DNA from: Roseihalotalea indica
GTDB taxonomy: Bacteria > Bacteroidota > Bacteroidia > Cytophagales > Cyclobacteriaceae
Assembly: GCF_022458895.1 (NCBI RefSeq)
Contig: NZ_JAINFL010000004.1
Span: 868,001 to 932,000, forward strand
Direction of reading: 5' to 3'
Length of the DNA stretch: 64,000 nt
Made by a program: the position numbers and the translations under genes. The notes beneath the pieces were generated by a model. That model was given only the letters and a program-made list of their open reading frames with translations, searched no databases and had not been told where the DNA came from. This document shows, in pieces, positions 35,862-44,519 of this stretch (positions within the stretch are counted from its first letter, which is position 1; each line of letters starts with the position of its first letter).

Positions 35862-37007
35862 TCAAAGTTTATCAGGATCAACAACAACATATTTAACTGA
35901 TTGTCGGAGATACGTATAGGTGATATGCACCAGCCCGTCGGAAGTTTGAATGATGGCCGGGTAGGAATAACCGGCTTTGGCGGGCTTATCTTCCAGGGTC
36001 ATCACGGGGGTCCAGTTTTTGCCATCGTCGGATATAGCCAGGTTCAGCATATTCCGGTTGTTGGGCTCTTTGCCCTTCTTGGTCGTGTGGTTATACACCA
36101 GCAGCTGCCGCCCATCGTTCAGTGTAACGGCATCAGTACCGGAATTTGGGTTGGGCAAGTCCGTAGCAGTCATCTCGCCCCAGTGTTTCCCCTGGTCTTC
36201 GGACCAGCTTTGGGCAACCACATCCTGGCGGGTACGACACAGCACCTGCATTCGTCCGTCAGGGTAGGTAAGAATGCTGGGCTGAATTGCATCAAAAGTT
36301 GACCCATCGTTGATCGGCCCCACGACCTCCCAGGTTTTTCCCAGGTCTTTGGTCATCTCAAAATGCACCATCCAGTCAACATCATCATTCTCTTCAATCT
36401 CGGTGCTGGAAGGGCAAATAATAGTACCATCGGCAAGCTGTATGGGCTTGTTTTTAATCGGCCCCAGCAAATGCCCGATTTTAGAATCCTCCCCCATCTT
36501 GTGCGGTTCCGACCAGGTTTTCCCATCATCGGTAGAGGTCATCAGCATACCCCACCACTCACGAGGGCTAGGCCCTACTTTGTAGAACAGCATTAGCGGG
36601 CCGTTTTCCGGTTGAAACAATACCGGATTCCAGCAAGGATAGCGTAGCGTATCGTTCTGCACACCGTTCACCACTTCTTCCGGCCAGCTCCACTTCCCGT
36701 CGATCAGGCGCGAAACCCGAATACCTACATCGGGGTGTCGCTCATGCGTTCCGGCAAAGAAGGCCGCGACCATTCCAGAGGGAGTTTCCACAATCGTAGA
36801 GGCATGGCACTCGGGAGTAGGCTTATTATCCAGGGGATACAGCAGTTCGCCTTCCAGATAAGCTCCATCCCCGGGCTTGGATAAGTCAGGCAGGTGGTAC
36901 TTCCCAGTAATATCATTGGGCTTGTCCCGTTTTTTGTTCTGCGCTTTAGCCGCTCCGGCTACCAGTAAAAAAGCGAGGATGAGGGCACTAATTTCTAAAT
37001 GTTTCAT
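35862..37007 (-). CDS. BNR-repeat sialidase-family propeller protein (BNR_2-like)
   Basis: This 381-residue exported protein has a signal peptide cut near AGAAKAQ. Several Asp-box-like turns are visible (STDDGKTW, TKDLGKTW, SEDQGKHW, SDDGKNW). The N-terminal blade reads ECHASTIVETPSGMVAAFFAGTHE, as in the BNR_2 group, again without an RIP motif. Conserved ..RYPCWNPVLF.. and LLGPIKNKPIQLADG are features of this subgroup, whose members include enzymes on uronic-acid- or rhamnose-containing glycans as well as putative sialidases. It follows SusD after 25 bp. It and the next propeller share little sequence beyond Asp boxes, so they probably act on different bonds. Confidence 0.78.
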   Translation of the reverse strand: MKHLEISALILAFLLVAGAAKAQNKKRDKPNDITGKYHLPDLSKPGDGAYLEGELLYPLDNKPTPECHASTIVETPSGMVAAFFAGTHERHPDVGIRVSRLIDGKWSWPEEVVNGVQNDTLRYPCWNPVLFQPENGPLMLFYKVGPSPREWWGMLMTSTDDGKTWSEPHKMGEDSKIGHLLGPIKNKPIQLADGTIICPSSTEIEENDDVDWMVHFEMTKDLGKTWEVVGPINDGSTFDAIQPSILTYPDGRMQVLCRTRQDVVAQSWSEDQGKHWGEMTATDLPNPNSGTDAVTLNDGRQLLVYNHTTKKGKEPNNRNMLNLAISDDGKNWTPVMTLEDKPAKAGYSYPAIIQTSDGLVHITYTYLRQSVKYVVVDPDKL

Positions 37008-37032
37008 TCTGTATGTTATGTTCTCAGCTACC

Positions 37033-38682
37033 TTAATAACCCGGATTCTGTTCTAACTCGGCCCCCAGGTTGGCATCAATCACTTCCTGAGGAATCGGCC
37101 ATAAGCCATGATAATCCTGAATAGTATTCCGTGAGCTTTCCAGCAATCCATATTCACGCACTCGTTCTACCAAAATTCCCATGCGAATGAGAGTACGCCG
37201 ACGGGGTTCCTCGAATAATAGCTCCCGGCCCCGTTCATCCAGGATATAATCTAGGTCCACCTCACCCGGGGCTACGGGAGCGGCCTGGGCCCGATTCCGT
37301 ACTACATTAATATCGGCAGCGGCATTGGTCATATCCCCTTTTCTAAAGTACGCTTCTGCCCGTAGCAGATAGGTTTCGGCCAGTCGGTAAACGTAGACAT
37401 CGTCGGTAATCCGGCCCGAGGTATTGTTGTTCTCCCAGGGTTCTCCTTCAATCTTACGCGGATAGGGGTACATACTTCTCAATGTATCCTCTGCACTAAT
37501 GCGGGGCTCTACTTCCTGACCAAAATAGTTGGAATTTGGGTTATTGTAGTAGAAAGTCCGCCGGAAATTGTACACTGAATTACGAATATCATTGTCATCG
37601 TCCCAGATGTCATAGAGTGAGTACAGCGTTCCGCGGGCCCGTCCCACCCCTCTACCCAGCGTATCGGTAGGCAGCAAGGGCACGCCATCGGGATCAGTGA
37701 TGTGGGTTAAGAAGGGACCTAAGTTGCGGATAGAAGCATTTCCATCGCGAGTGCCCCCTCCCCCTTCAGTAAATTCCTCAAACTGCCATACGTAAATAGA
37801 TTCCAGGTTTCCCGAACTTCGGTTTTGATTACCACCTTGAAACAGATCGGAATATGCATCACCAGGTTCATCCTGAGCGCTTCCGAAGCGAGTGGTCATT
37901 AATTGATAGTTGCCCGAGTTGATAACCCGCGAGGCACTTTCCACCGCTTTATCGTACTCACCCAGGCTGATGTATACCTCGGTCAGCAAATGATCAGCGG
38001 CGGCTTTCACAATGCGTCCGGGCAGGTTTGTGGTTTCGGGTAACCATTGAGACGCAAATTCCAGATCGTTTTTAGCAAACTCATATACCTCCTGCCGGGA
38101 TGCGCGGGTATAATCAAAGCGGGGGGCATTTTGTATGGTGTCTACAATGGGCACTCCGCCGTAAAGGTTTGCCAGGAAATTGTAGGTATACGCCCGGTGA
38201 AACCTGGCCTGGGCAATGACGGCATTTTTCTCAGCTTCACTCTCCCAGATGTCATCAGCCTGGGGTCGGTTCGCATATACGATGATGGTGTTGGCCTGGG
38301 GCAGCATGGTGGAATAGGCCCAGTTCCAGTTGGCTCGCACCTCGGGCGTAACGGGAGTCAGATACGAAATCCAGTTTCGGTAGGTAAAGTATTCGGCCCC
38401 GGCGTCCTCCCCCACATCCGTACCCGGAAAGTTGGTAATAAAAAAGGTGTTATCATCCTGGGTGTACTCTTCGCGCGCAGCCCAGGCAAGGCCGTTCAGA
38501 TACGTCTCGAAGCCGGTTTTAGAGGTTAGGGTGTTATCAGCGCTCAGAGAAGACAGCGGTTCTTCATCCAGAATTTCGTCGTTGCACGAACTCAGAAGAC
38601 CGAATACCAATAATGAAAAAGCGGTTGTTGTATAGTAGATGTAGTGCTTTAGCGGTGACATAGGCAAAGGTTGTTTAATCAA
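37033..38682 (-). CDS. SusD/RagB-family nutrient-binding lipoprotein
   Basis: This 549-residue SusD homologue has an N-terminal lipobox LSSC followed by NDEILDEEPLSSLS. The TPR-rich core includes RFHRAYTYNFLANLYGGVPIV and AETYLLRAEAYFRKGDM, with a C-terminal ERGRELLFEEPRRRTLIRMG and LWPIPQEVIDAN...QNPGY. It is an outer-membrane surface lipoprotein that binds the glycan and closes the SusC channel. It starts 7 bp after the SusC stop on the same strand. M8 (MSPLKHYIYY, at 38661) is an equally good start, since the signal peptide hydrophobic core begins later. Ligand unknown. Confidence 0.93.
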   Translation of the reverse strand: MIKQPLPMSPLKHYIYYTTTAFSLLVFGLLSSCNDEILDEEPLSSLSADNTLTSKTGFETYLNGLAWAAREEYTQDDNTFFITNFPGTDVGEDAGAEYFTYRNWISYLTPVTPEVRANWNWAYSTMLPQANTIIVYANRPQADDIWESEAEKNAVIAQARFHRAYTYNFLANLYGGVPIVDTIQNAPRFDYTRASRQEVYEFAKNDLEFASQWLPETTNLPGRIVKAAADHLLTEVYISLGEYDKAVESASRVINSGNYQLMTTRFGSAQDEPGDAYSDLFQGGNQNRSSGNLESIYVWQFEEFTEGGGGTRDGNASIRNLGPFLTHITDPDGVPLLPTDTLGRGVGRARGTLYSLYDIWDDDNDIRNSVYNFRRTFYYNNPNSNYFGQEVEPRISAEDTLRSMYPYPRKIEGEPWENNNTSGRITDDVYVYRLAETYLLRAEAYFRKGDMTNAAADINVVRNRAQAAPVAPGEVDLDYILDERGRELLFEEPRRRTLIRMGILVERVREYGLLESSRNTIQDYHGLWPIPQEVIDANLGAELEQNPGY

Positions 38683-38689
38683 TCAGGAA

Positions 38690-41600
38690 CTAGAAGGAGA
38701 TATTAGCTCCTAGTAAGAAGGTTCTCGGCATCGGGTAAAGATCTTCGCTACCCTGCTCGCTAAGATAGGAGCCGCCACTTTCGGGGTCTGTTCCCAGCCA
38801 ATCGGTAAAGAGAGCGGCATTCTTCACAGTCAGGTACAGCCTGAGCTTGGATAACCTGATTTTTTCCAGTACCGCCTGATCAAAGTCGTATCCCAGCGAA
38901 ATATCCTGAATCCGCACGAAATCCCGGCTTACGTACCAGTTGGTGTTCAGTGGATTGGAATAGGTGAGCGAAGGCCGGGTATTGGACTGGTTCTCGCTGG
39001 TCCACCAACCGGCGTCCAGTTGGTTCAGGCTTCGGCCGGGCACCAGGGGATTGATGAGGTTGAAGGGTTCTTCCCAGCCCAGCATGGAATTGATGAATAC
39101 GGTTAAGGTAAAATTGCCGTAGCTGAAGTTGTTTCGCAGACTAAACTGATAGCGAGGGTTTCCGCCCGATGCCACCACCCTTCGGTCGTCAGCATTAATT
39201 TCACCGTCGCCATTGGCATCTTTCACCCGAACAAAACCGGGTTGAGAGCCGGCCGGAATATCATCATCCCCTTCCTGGTAAATACCATCAAAAACATAGT
39301 CGTAGTAGGAGTTAATGGGCTGGCCAATGAACCAGCTATTCGCAATATTATCATCTTCCCGCCCGTCGCCGTCCAGGTCGGTACGGAACAGGTGCACTAT
39401 TTCGTTTTTATTATGGGTGAAGGTTAAGGTGCTGTTCCACTGAAACTTGTTTCGCTGGATATTGACCGTGTTAAGCATCAGTTCTACACCTTTGTTGTTG
39501 ACCTGTCCAATATTTGTCAGGATGCTAGTATAGCCGTTCATCACGGGTATGATGCGCCTCACTAGTAAGTCCTTCGTATTACTGTTATAAAGCTCCAGGC
39601 TTCCGCTGATTCTACCGGCGAAAAGATCAAAATCTACTCCCAGGTTGGAGGTGTAAGTCGTTTCCCAGGTTAAATTCTCGTTCCCTAAGGTAGAGGTTAC
39701 CACTCCCAGGCTGCTCGAGCCGCCATTCCCGTACACATAACGCTCGGTATCTGATAAGGAAAGCGACTGATAGGGTTCAATGGCCTGGTTCCCTACTGCC
39801 CCGTAAGACAGCCTCACCTTAAGCATATCCAGAAAGTCTACACCTTCCAGAAACGGCTCGTCAGATGCTACCCAGGCCAGAGCGCCGGATGGGAACGTAG
39901 CGTATTTATTCTTCACGGCAAACACCGAGCTGCCATCGCGCCGGGTAGTCAGGGTAAGCAGATAGCGGTTTTTGAACCGGTAGTTCAGGCGCGCCATGTA
40001 CGACAACCCGCCTATTTCTTCGGCAGTTGATGAGACCACGGGAATACTGCCCAAGCCCAGATTATTATACCCCAACACATCTACATTGAAAAGATTGGCC
40101 TCGGCCGTGGTGGTTTCCAGATCATAATGGTTGCGGCTATACAGCAGGGTCAGGTCAATAGCATGATTTTCGCCAATGCTGCGCTCGTAGGTTAGAATGT
40201 TCTCCAGCACCCACTTATACTCGGTCTGGTTCAGCTTGCTGGCACTGGTATTATTGAACGTAACGTGTTCATCCTGTCGCACAAAATTGTAGTTATGGCT
40301 CCACAGAAGACTTGGCGAAAAGTTAACCCGATACGATAATCCTCTGACAAACGGGACGTCTATATCGGCATAAAAATTACTGAACAGGTTGCTGTATATT
40401 TCTTCGTTGTCCGTTAGGATGGCGTCTCGTATGGGGTTGCTGCCCGCCTGCTCATCGGCTACCGGAAACTGGGTTGGGTGCCCATCGGGATAGTACCAGG
40501 TACCCAGGGGACTGATTCGGTAGGCGTTTCTTACACTGGCGCTTACCCCCGAAAGGTCCCGATTCGAGAAAGTTGAATTAGTACCCAGCGTAAGCCAGTC
40601 GGTTATTTTGGTATTAATGTTAGCCCGAAACGTACTACGGGTCTGGTTATCATTGTAGACCAAGCCTTTTTCATCGCTTAGCGATGCGGAAAGGTAGTAG
40701 TTGGTAAATTCTGTATTCCCGGAAACGCTCAGGTGCAGCGAACTGGTTTTGCCCTGCTGAGCAATTTCATCCCAGGGGTCGTGCGATACCCCATTGCTAT
40801 AATTTTCCGCTTCAGTACTTGAAATGTAGTTGGCGATGTTGGCCGGGTCCGCCTCCAGGCCCGATTGTCTGCGCCAGTCTAACCGTCTCTGTATATACCT
40901 CTCAGGACTCAGTAGTTTAACTTCCGAGGCCCAGTTGGATAATCCCTGAAAGGCATTGACACTGATCGCTGGTTTCTGGCTGGCACCCATTTTTGAAGTG
41001 ATGAGAATAACTCCATTTGCAGCACGGGAACCATAAATAGCCGTAGAACTGGCATCTTTCAGCACATCCATTGACTTGATATCCTGTGGGTTAATGTCCG
41101 CCAGGCTACCATTAAAGATGATCCCATCCAGCACGATTAGCGGGCTATTGTTGCCGCTTAATGAGTTTTGTCCCCGTATCAGCAGATTACCAATTTGCCC
41201 GGGCCGCCCGGTTTCGGTAAACTGCACCCCTGGCACCCCGGTCATAGATTCGGCAATGCTAACATCCTCAGTGCTGTTGCTCATGTCAATGGAAGCGATA
41301 GAACCCGTAACGTTTCGTTTCACCTGGGTGCCATAGCCCACCACTACCACTTCACTCAGTGAGGTTATATCAGCCTGCATTTTAATATCGAGTACAGTCC
41401 GGCTATTGAGGGCTACTTCCTGAGTAACAAACCCAATGGAAGAGAATACCAGGGTAGCCTGCTCGTTCGGAGCGTTGATTGTAAAACTCCCGTCAACATC
41501 GGTTACTGTTCCAATGGCAGTCCCCTTGATCAGTATATTCACGCCGGGCAACTCTTCGCCATCATCTTCCGACGTAACGGTACCGCTTACGCTAATATCC

Positions 41601-41845
41601 GCTGCCTGAAATATCTTTACCTCTGGCACATGAGCAGATGCATACTGCGGACCGAGCATTATAAAAAGGATGAGAATCCCCCTTACTATGGTCCTGGTTT
41701 TTCTTTGCGGTGGTCGTTTGATACTCCAAACCGCAGACTTGCATGGCATACGCTCGGTTTGCTCCCGAAGGTTAGGTAATGTTCCAATCATAGTAGTGTT
41801 TAGGTGTTGTATCGTAGTTGTTATATCGATTGTAGGTTGTGTCAC
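38690..41845 (-). CDS. SusC/RagA-family TonB-dependent receptor
   Basis: This outer-membrane receptor is 1051 residues long from the first ATG. The carboxypeptidase-regulatory-like domain (VSGTVTSEDDGEELPGVNI), linker VVVGYGTQVKRNVTGSIAS, plug (IVLDGII, AIYGSRAANGVILI) and barrel are all complete. The N-terminus is uncertain: the first 32 residues are unusual, and ATG 41749 (MPCKSAVWSIKRPP, before a hydrophobic stretch ending QYASA) gives a more ordinary signal peptide. It is the first gene of a five-gene minus-strand operon: SusC, SusD, two propellers, symporter. A divergent AraC regulator gene begins about 360 bp away and is the natural candidate controller. Confidence 0.92.
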   Translation of the reverse strand: MTQPTIDITTTIQHLNTTMIGTLPNLREQTERMPCKSAVWSIKRPPQRKTRTIVRGILILFIMLGPQYASAHVPEVKIFQAADISVSGTVTSEDDGEELPGVNILIKGTAIGTVTDVDGSFTINAPNEQATLVFSSIGFVTQEVALNSRTVLDIKMQADITSLSEVVVVGYGTQVKRNVTGSIASIDMSNSTEDVSIAESMTGVPGVQFTETGRPGQIGNLLIRGQNSLSGNNSPLIVLDGIIFNGSLADINPQDIKSMDVLKDASSTAIYGSRAANGVILITSKMGASQKPAISVNAFQGLSNWASEVKLLSPERYIQRRLDWRRQSGLEADPANIANYISSTEAENYSNGVSHDPWDEIAQQGKTSSLHLSVSGNTEFTNYYLSASLSDEKGLVYNDNQTRSTFRANINTKITDWLTLGTNSTFSNRDLSGVSASVRNAYRISPLGTWYYPDGHPTQFPVADEQAGSNPIRDAILTDNEEIYSNLFSNFYADIDVPFVRGLSYRVNFSPSLLWSHNYNFVRQDEHVTFNNTSASKLNQTEYKWVLENILTYERSIGENHAIDLTLLYSRNHYDLETTTAEANLFNVDVLGYNNLGLGSIPVVSSTAEEIGGLSYMARLNYRFKNRYLLTLTTRRDGSSVFAVKNKYATFPSGALAWVASDEPFLEGVDFLDMLKVRLSYGAVGNQAIEPYQSLSLSDTERYVYGNGGSSSLGVVTSTLGNENLTWETTYTSNLGVDFDLFAGRISGSLELYNSNTKDLLVRRIIPVMNGYTSILTNIGQVNNKGVELMLNTVNIQRNKFQWNSTLTFTHNKNEIVHLFRTDLDGDGREDDNIANSWFIGQPINSYYDYVFDGIYQEGDDDIPAGSQPGFVRVKDANGDGEINADDRRVVASGGNPRYQFSLRNNFSYGNFTLTVFINSMLGWEEPFNLINPLVPGRSLNQLDAGWWTSENQSNTRPSLTYSNPLNTNWYVSRDFVRIQDISLGYDFDQAVLEKIRLSKLRLYLTVKNAALFTDWLGTDPESGGSYLSEQGSEDLYPMPRTFLLGANISF

Positions 41846-42207
41846 ACCCCAGAATACACTCAGTAATATAAGGTACGTATTTCAGTATACTCCCAGTCTA
41901 TTCAGAGAAAATACTGGCTTATTTAGCCAATAGTATAATGCCAATATGTTATAAAAAATAAGAGTATACTATTTTCGTGCTTGTATATGAGTGTCATGTA
42001 ACTGTAACAGATACATAAAGAAACAATCAATTAAATTATTATTTTTACTGAATCTATTCGCTTTTTACTGACTGGTTATTGATATTTCAAAGTTGTTCAT
42101 AAAGGATGTTTGATTTGTGTCAATTCCTATCAGATTATTGTATGATATTATCATAATGAATAGTTGGTTAAAAATGATCAACTGACTGTCAAAATTTTTA
42201 CTAATAG
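41846..42207. other. A/T-rich divergent regulatory region between SusC and AraC genes
   Basis: These 362 bases have no gene and must hold both promoters. The 8-bp palindrome AGTATACT occurs twice, at 41884-41891 and 41963-41970. CAGTAT (41883-41888) and ATACTG (41911-41916) form separated arms. A TGTAAC direct pair lies at 41998-42009. No convincing TAnnTTTG box is seen; GATGTTTG near 42106 is a one-mismatch candidate for the AraC gene. Binding sites for the AraC protein are likely here but cannot be fixed. Confidence 0.45.
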
Positions 42208-43080
42208 ATGAAACCCCATTTTCATAAAGTACCCGTACAACCTCAAAGCTCTTATAGCATCCGGCACGATGTTCAGTCTAACTTTCCTACGCTATGGCAC
42301 TATCACCCGGAGATTGAACTTCATTATACCATCCGGGGCGAAGGTGTTCGCTTTATTGGCGATACGATCAGTAACTTTTCTGCCGGAGAGATGCTGTTGC
42401 TGGGTGAAAATCTGCCTCATACCTGGCGCTGTAGAGAAGAATACTTTCAGGAAAACTCGGGTCTGGAAGTAGAAGCGGTGGTACTTCATTTTCTACCGAA
42501 CTGCCTGGGGCGTGATATCCTGAGCCTGCCTGAGGCATACCTCATTCCCAAACTCTTTGAAAGCGCCAAGAGAGGATTAATTATTAAAGGGGAAGCGAAG
42601 GATAAAATAGCAGATATGATGCACGCTGCACTGAATGCCACCAACCTCGATCGCCTGATTACGCTGCTGACCATGCTTAAAATTCTGGCAGAAGCTGAAG
42701 AAGTAGAACCCATTGCATCGGCTCACGCTTTTTATCCAAACAATGAGGCCGAAACCAAACGACTGGATGAAATTTACTCGTACACGTTTACTCATTACAA
42801 AAAAGAGATCGGGCTGGAAGAAATTGCCTCCATCGCCAATTTAAGCGTTACGTCTTTCTGCCGCTACTTTAAGCAGATGACTAAGAAAACGTACTACGAT
42901 TTTTTGACCGAAGTACGCATTAGCCATGTGTGCCGGGCGTTAATTGAGAATAAGTTAGCCACCGAAGTTATTTGCTTTGAGAATGGGTTTAACAATGTCT
43001 CCAATTTTTACCGTCATTTTAAGAAAGTGACGAAAATGACCCCTTTGGAGTACAAGAAAAAATACTTGAAGACTATCTAA
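42208..43080 (+). CDS. AraC-family transcriptional regulator with cupin domain
   Basis: This 290-residue cytoplasmic regulator has an N-terminal cupin-like effector domain (about 20-105, with WHYHPEIELHYTIRGEG and GEMLLLGENLPHTW). The C-terminal double helix-turn-helix (about 190-288) includes IGLEEIASIANLSVTSFCRYFKQMTKKTYYDFL and ends with FNNVSNFYRHFKKVTKMTPLEYKKKY, the most conserved AraC motif. It faces away from the SusC-propeller-symporter operon and converges on the lyase/DUF3748 pair, so it sits between the two halves of what may be one catabolic locus. AraC members with cupins usually bind the released sugar and activate. Start and length are normal. Confidence 0.93.
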   Translation: MKPHFHKVPVQPQSSYSIRHDVQSNFPTLWHYHPEIELHYTIRGEGVRFIGDTISNFSAGEMLLLGENLPHTWRCREEYFQENSGLEVEAVVLHFLPNCLGRDILSLPEAYLIPKLFESAKRGLIIKGEAKDKIADMMHAALNATNLDRLITLLTMLKILAEAEEVEPIASAHAFYPNNEAETKRLDEIYSYTFTHYKKEIGLEEIASIANLSVTSFCRYFKQMTKKTYYDFLTEVRISHVCRALIENKLATEVICFENGFNNVSNFYRHFKKVTKMTPLEYKKKYLKTI

Positions 43081-43103
43081 GGTTTGTTTCCGTCTATCGT
43101 TTC

Positions 43104-44519
43104 TTAAGATAAAGACGAGACTTTCGTTAACACAAAAATCTGCAAAAAGCGCCCCGCTCCCTTCCCGACGTATCGGTTGTAAGCCAGCATCTGTCCATCT
43201 CCTGACCAGCTAACTCCGCCCACCGGAGCTTCTTCTTCGGAAAATTGCTGACTGGCTCTATAGGTAATGCCCGTTTCCAGCTCGGTTATATAAATACTGC
43301 GGTCAGCCGGGTAAGCCACATATTTTCCATCCGGGCTAAAATTAAAGGGTCCCTCTACCGGAAAGGCGTTGAAAGTAAGCTGCCGGATTTTTCCACCATT
43401 GGGCGATACTCCGAAGATTTGCACCACTCCCTGCTTATCTTTAGCCAGGAAACCAATCAGCGACCCATTGTGAGTGGTACGTAACCAGTGGCGTGGCCCG
43501 GCTATACCCTGTTCAGTAAAAGTAATTCTACGCTGCTCAACTCCTGCTGGCACATTCGGACGAGTGGATGTTGTCCCGGCTAAGGGTTGCCCGGGTTGCG
43601 CCTGCGTGATATCTTCGGGCAGGTCCAATACAAAAACTTCGGTCTTGGTATGGCCACTGGAGTCTTTCACGTTTCCCTGAAACGCAATGGCCCTTTTTTG
43701 CCAGCGGCCATCTTCTTTTTGGTATCCCTCTGTCCCGATCCACCCTTCATCAAAGGCTTTATCTATTTCATCACTTCCTGGCACCGGATTCTCCGTTATA
43801 TCTGCCACCACAACCGAAAATAAGGCACCGGAGTTGTTTTCCAGGCTTCCGTCGTCCGGCACGGCTACCGGTCCGAATGGGGCCATCACGCCCACGGTTC
43901 TCAGGTCTTGCTGCACGATAAAATCATTGTAGGTGAAACTGATCCACTGACCATCACCACTCCAGGTATGCGCGTGTGTTCCACCTCGCAACGCTCCGGC
44001 TGTAAACGGCTCGGCAATATCGCGGGCATCCATAAAAATGGGCCGGAAGGGTTCGGCTGTTTTAATTGAAACGCCAGTGCGCCGGGTGAATCCATAGGGG
44101 TTATGCTCATCAGCATTTCGAATACCGTGAATAAACAAAACCTGATAAGATGTGGGTGAGAACGTGGCGGCACCTACCCCGGGGCCAAATGCCGTCTGAT
44201 TACTGGTCTGATAGATTTCCTTTATCTCCCCGGTTTCCACATGCACCATTTCAATACTACCGGTGCTACTGATTAATGTATCGTGATTGCGGGAATCATA
44301 CACAATCCACTGATTATCGGGTGAGAAGCATTGGGTATTATGTAGGCAGTGACCCTGGGCACCGTCTGTTAGTTGGATTTCTTCAAAGGCCATTGTCGGT
44401 GCTAATGATTCTGAGCAGGATGAAAGTAATACCCATGCAATCAGATGAAACGTAAGTATTCGCAGGAAATTAGCGGCACTACATTGTATGACAGCTGAGA
44501 TGTATACTAAATAACTCAA
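43104..44519 (-). CDS. DUF3748 (YidR-like) TolB-type propeller lipoprotein
   Basis: The open frame runs back to 44750, overlapping the lyase gene by 235 bases, but that extension is not signal-like. A TTG at 44517-44519 overlaps the lyase stop as TTGA and gives 471 residues: a basic-poor N-terminus, the hydrophobic ILTFHLIAWVL and lipobox LSSC. I take this as the start. The body matches the DUF3748 family (E. coli YidR): HNTQCFSPDNQWIVYDSRN, FIHGIRNADEHNPYGFTRRTGV, GALRGGTHAHTWSGDGQWISFTYND. PD40/TolB-like propeller blades continue to the end. Function of the family is unknown; E. coli yidR lies near sugar-acid genes. Co-translation with a DapA/NanA-type lyase again links the family to sugar-acid metabolism. 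Confidence 0.8.
   Translation of the reverse strand: MSYLVYISAVIQCSAANFLRILTFHLIAWVLLSSCSESLAPTMAFEEIQLTDGAQGHCLHNTQCFSPDNQWIVYDSRNHDTLISSTGSIEMVHVETGEIKEIYQTSNQTAFGPGVGAATFSPTSYQVLFIHGIRNADEHNPYGFTRRTGVSIKTAEPFRPIFMDARDIAEPFTAGALRGGTHAHTWSGDGQWISFTYNDFIVQQDLRTVGVMAPFGPVAVPDDGSLENNSGALFSVVVADITENPVPGSDEIDKAFDEGWIGTEGYQKEDGRWQKRAIAFQGNVKDSSGHTKTEVFVLDLPEDITQAQPGQPLAGTTSTRPNVPAGVEQRRITFTEQGIAGPRHWLRTTHNGSLIGFLAKDKQGVVQIFGVSPNGGKIRQLTFNAFPVEGPFNFSPDGKYVAYPADRSIYITELETGITYRASQQFSEEEAPVGGVSWSGDGQMLAYNRYVGKGAGRFLQIFVLTKVSSLS

Noticed and set aside
34494..37007. Calling both propellers sialidases and the locus a sialic acid system
   Set aside because: Neither has the RIP motif, and no NanE, NanK, NagA or NagB gene is in the window.
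38047..38529. 160-residue plus-strand open frame
   Set aside because: It lies antisense within a well-conserved SusD gene.
41998..42015. ATGTAACTGTAACAG as a fifth copy of the sulfur operator
   Set aside because: The two TGTAAC units are direct rather than inverted and no -7 box follows at the fixed distance.
43092..43115. CGTCTATC...GATAAAGACG as a terminator
   Set aside because: The arms match poorly, have a weak stem and overlap the stop codon of the DUF3748 gene.
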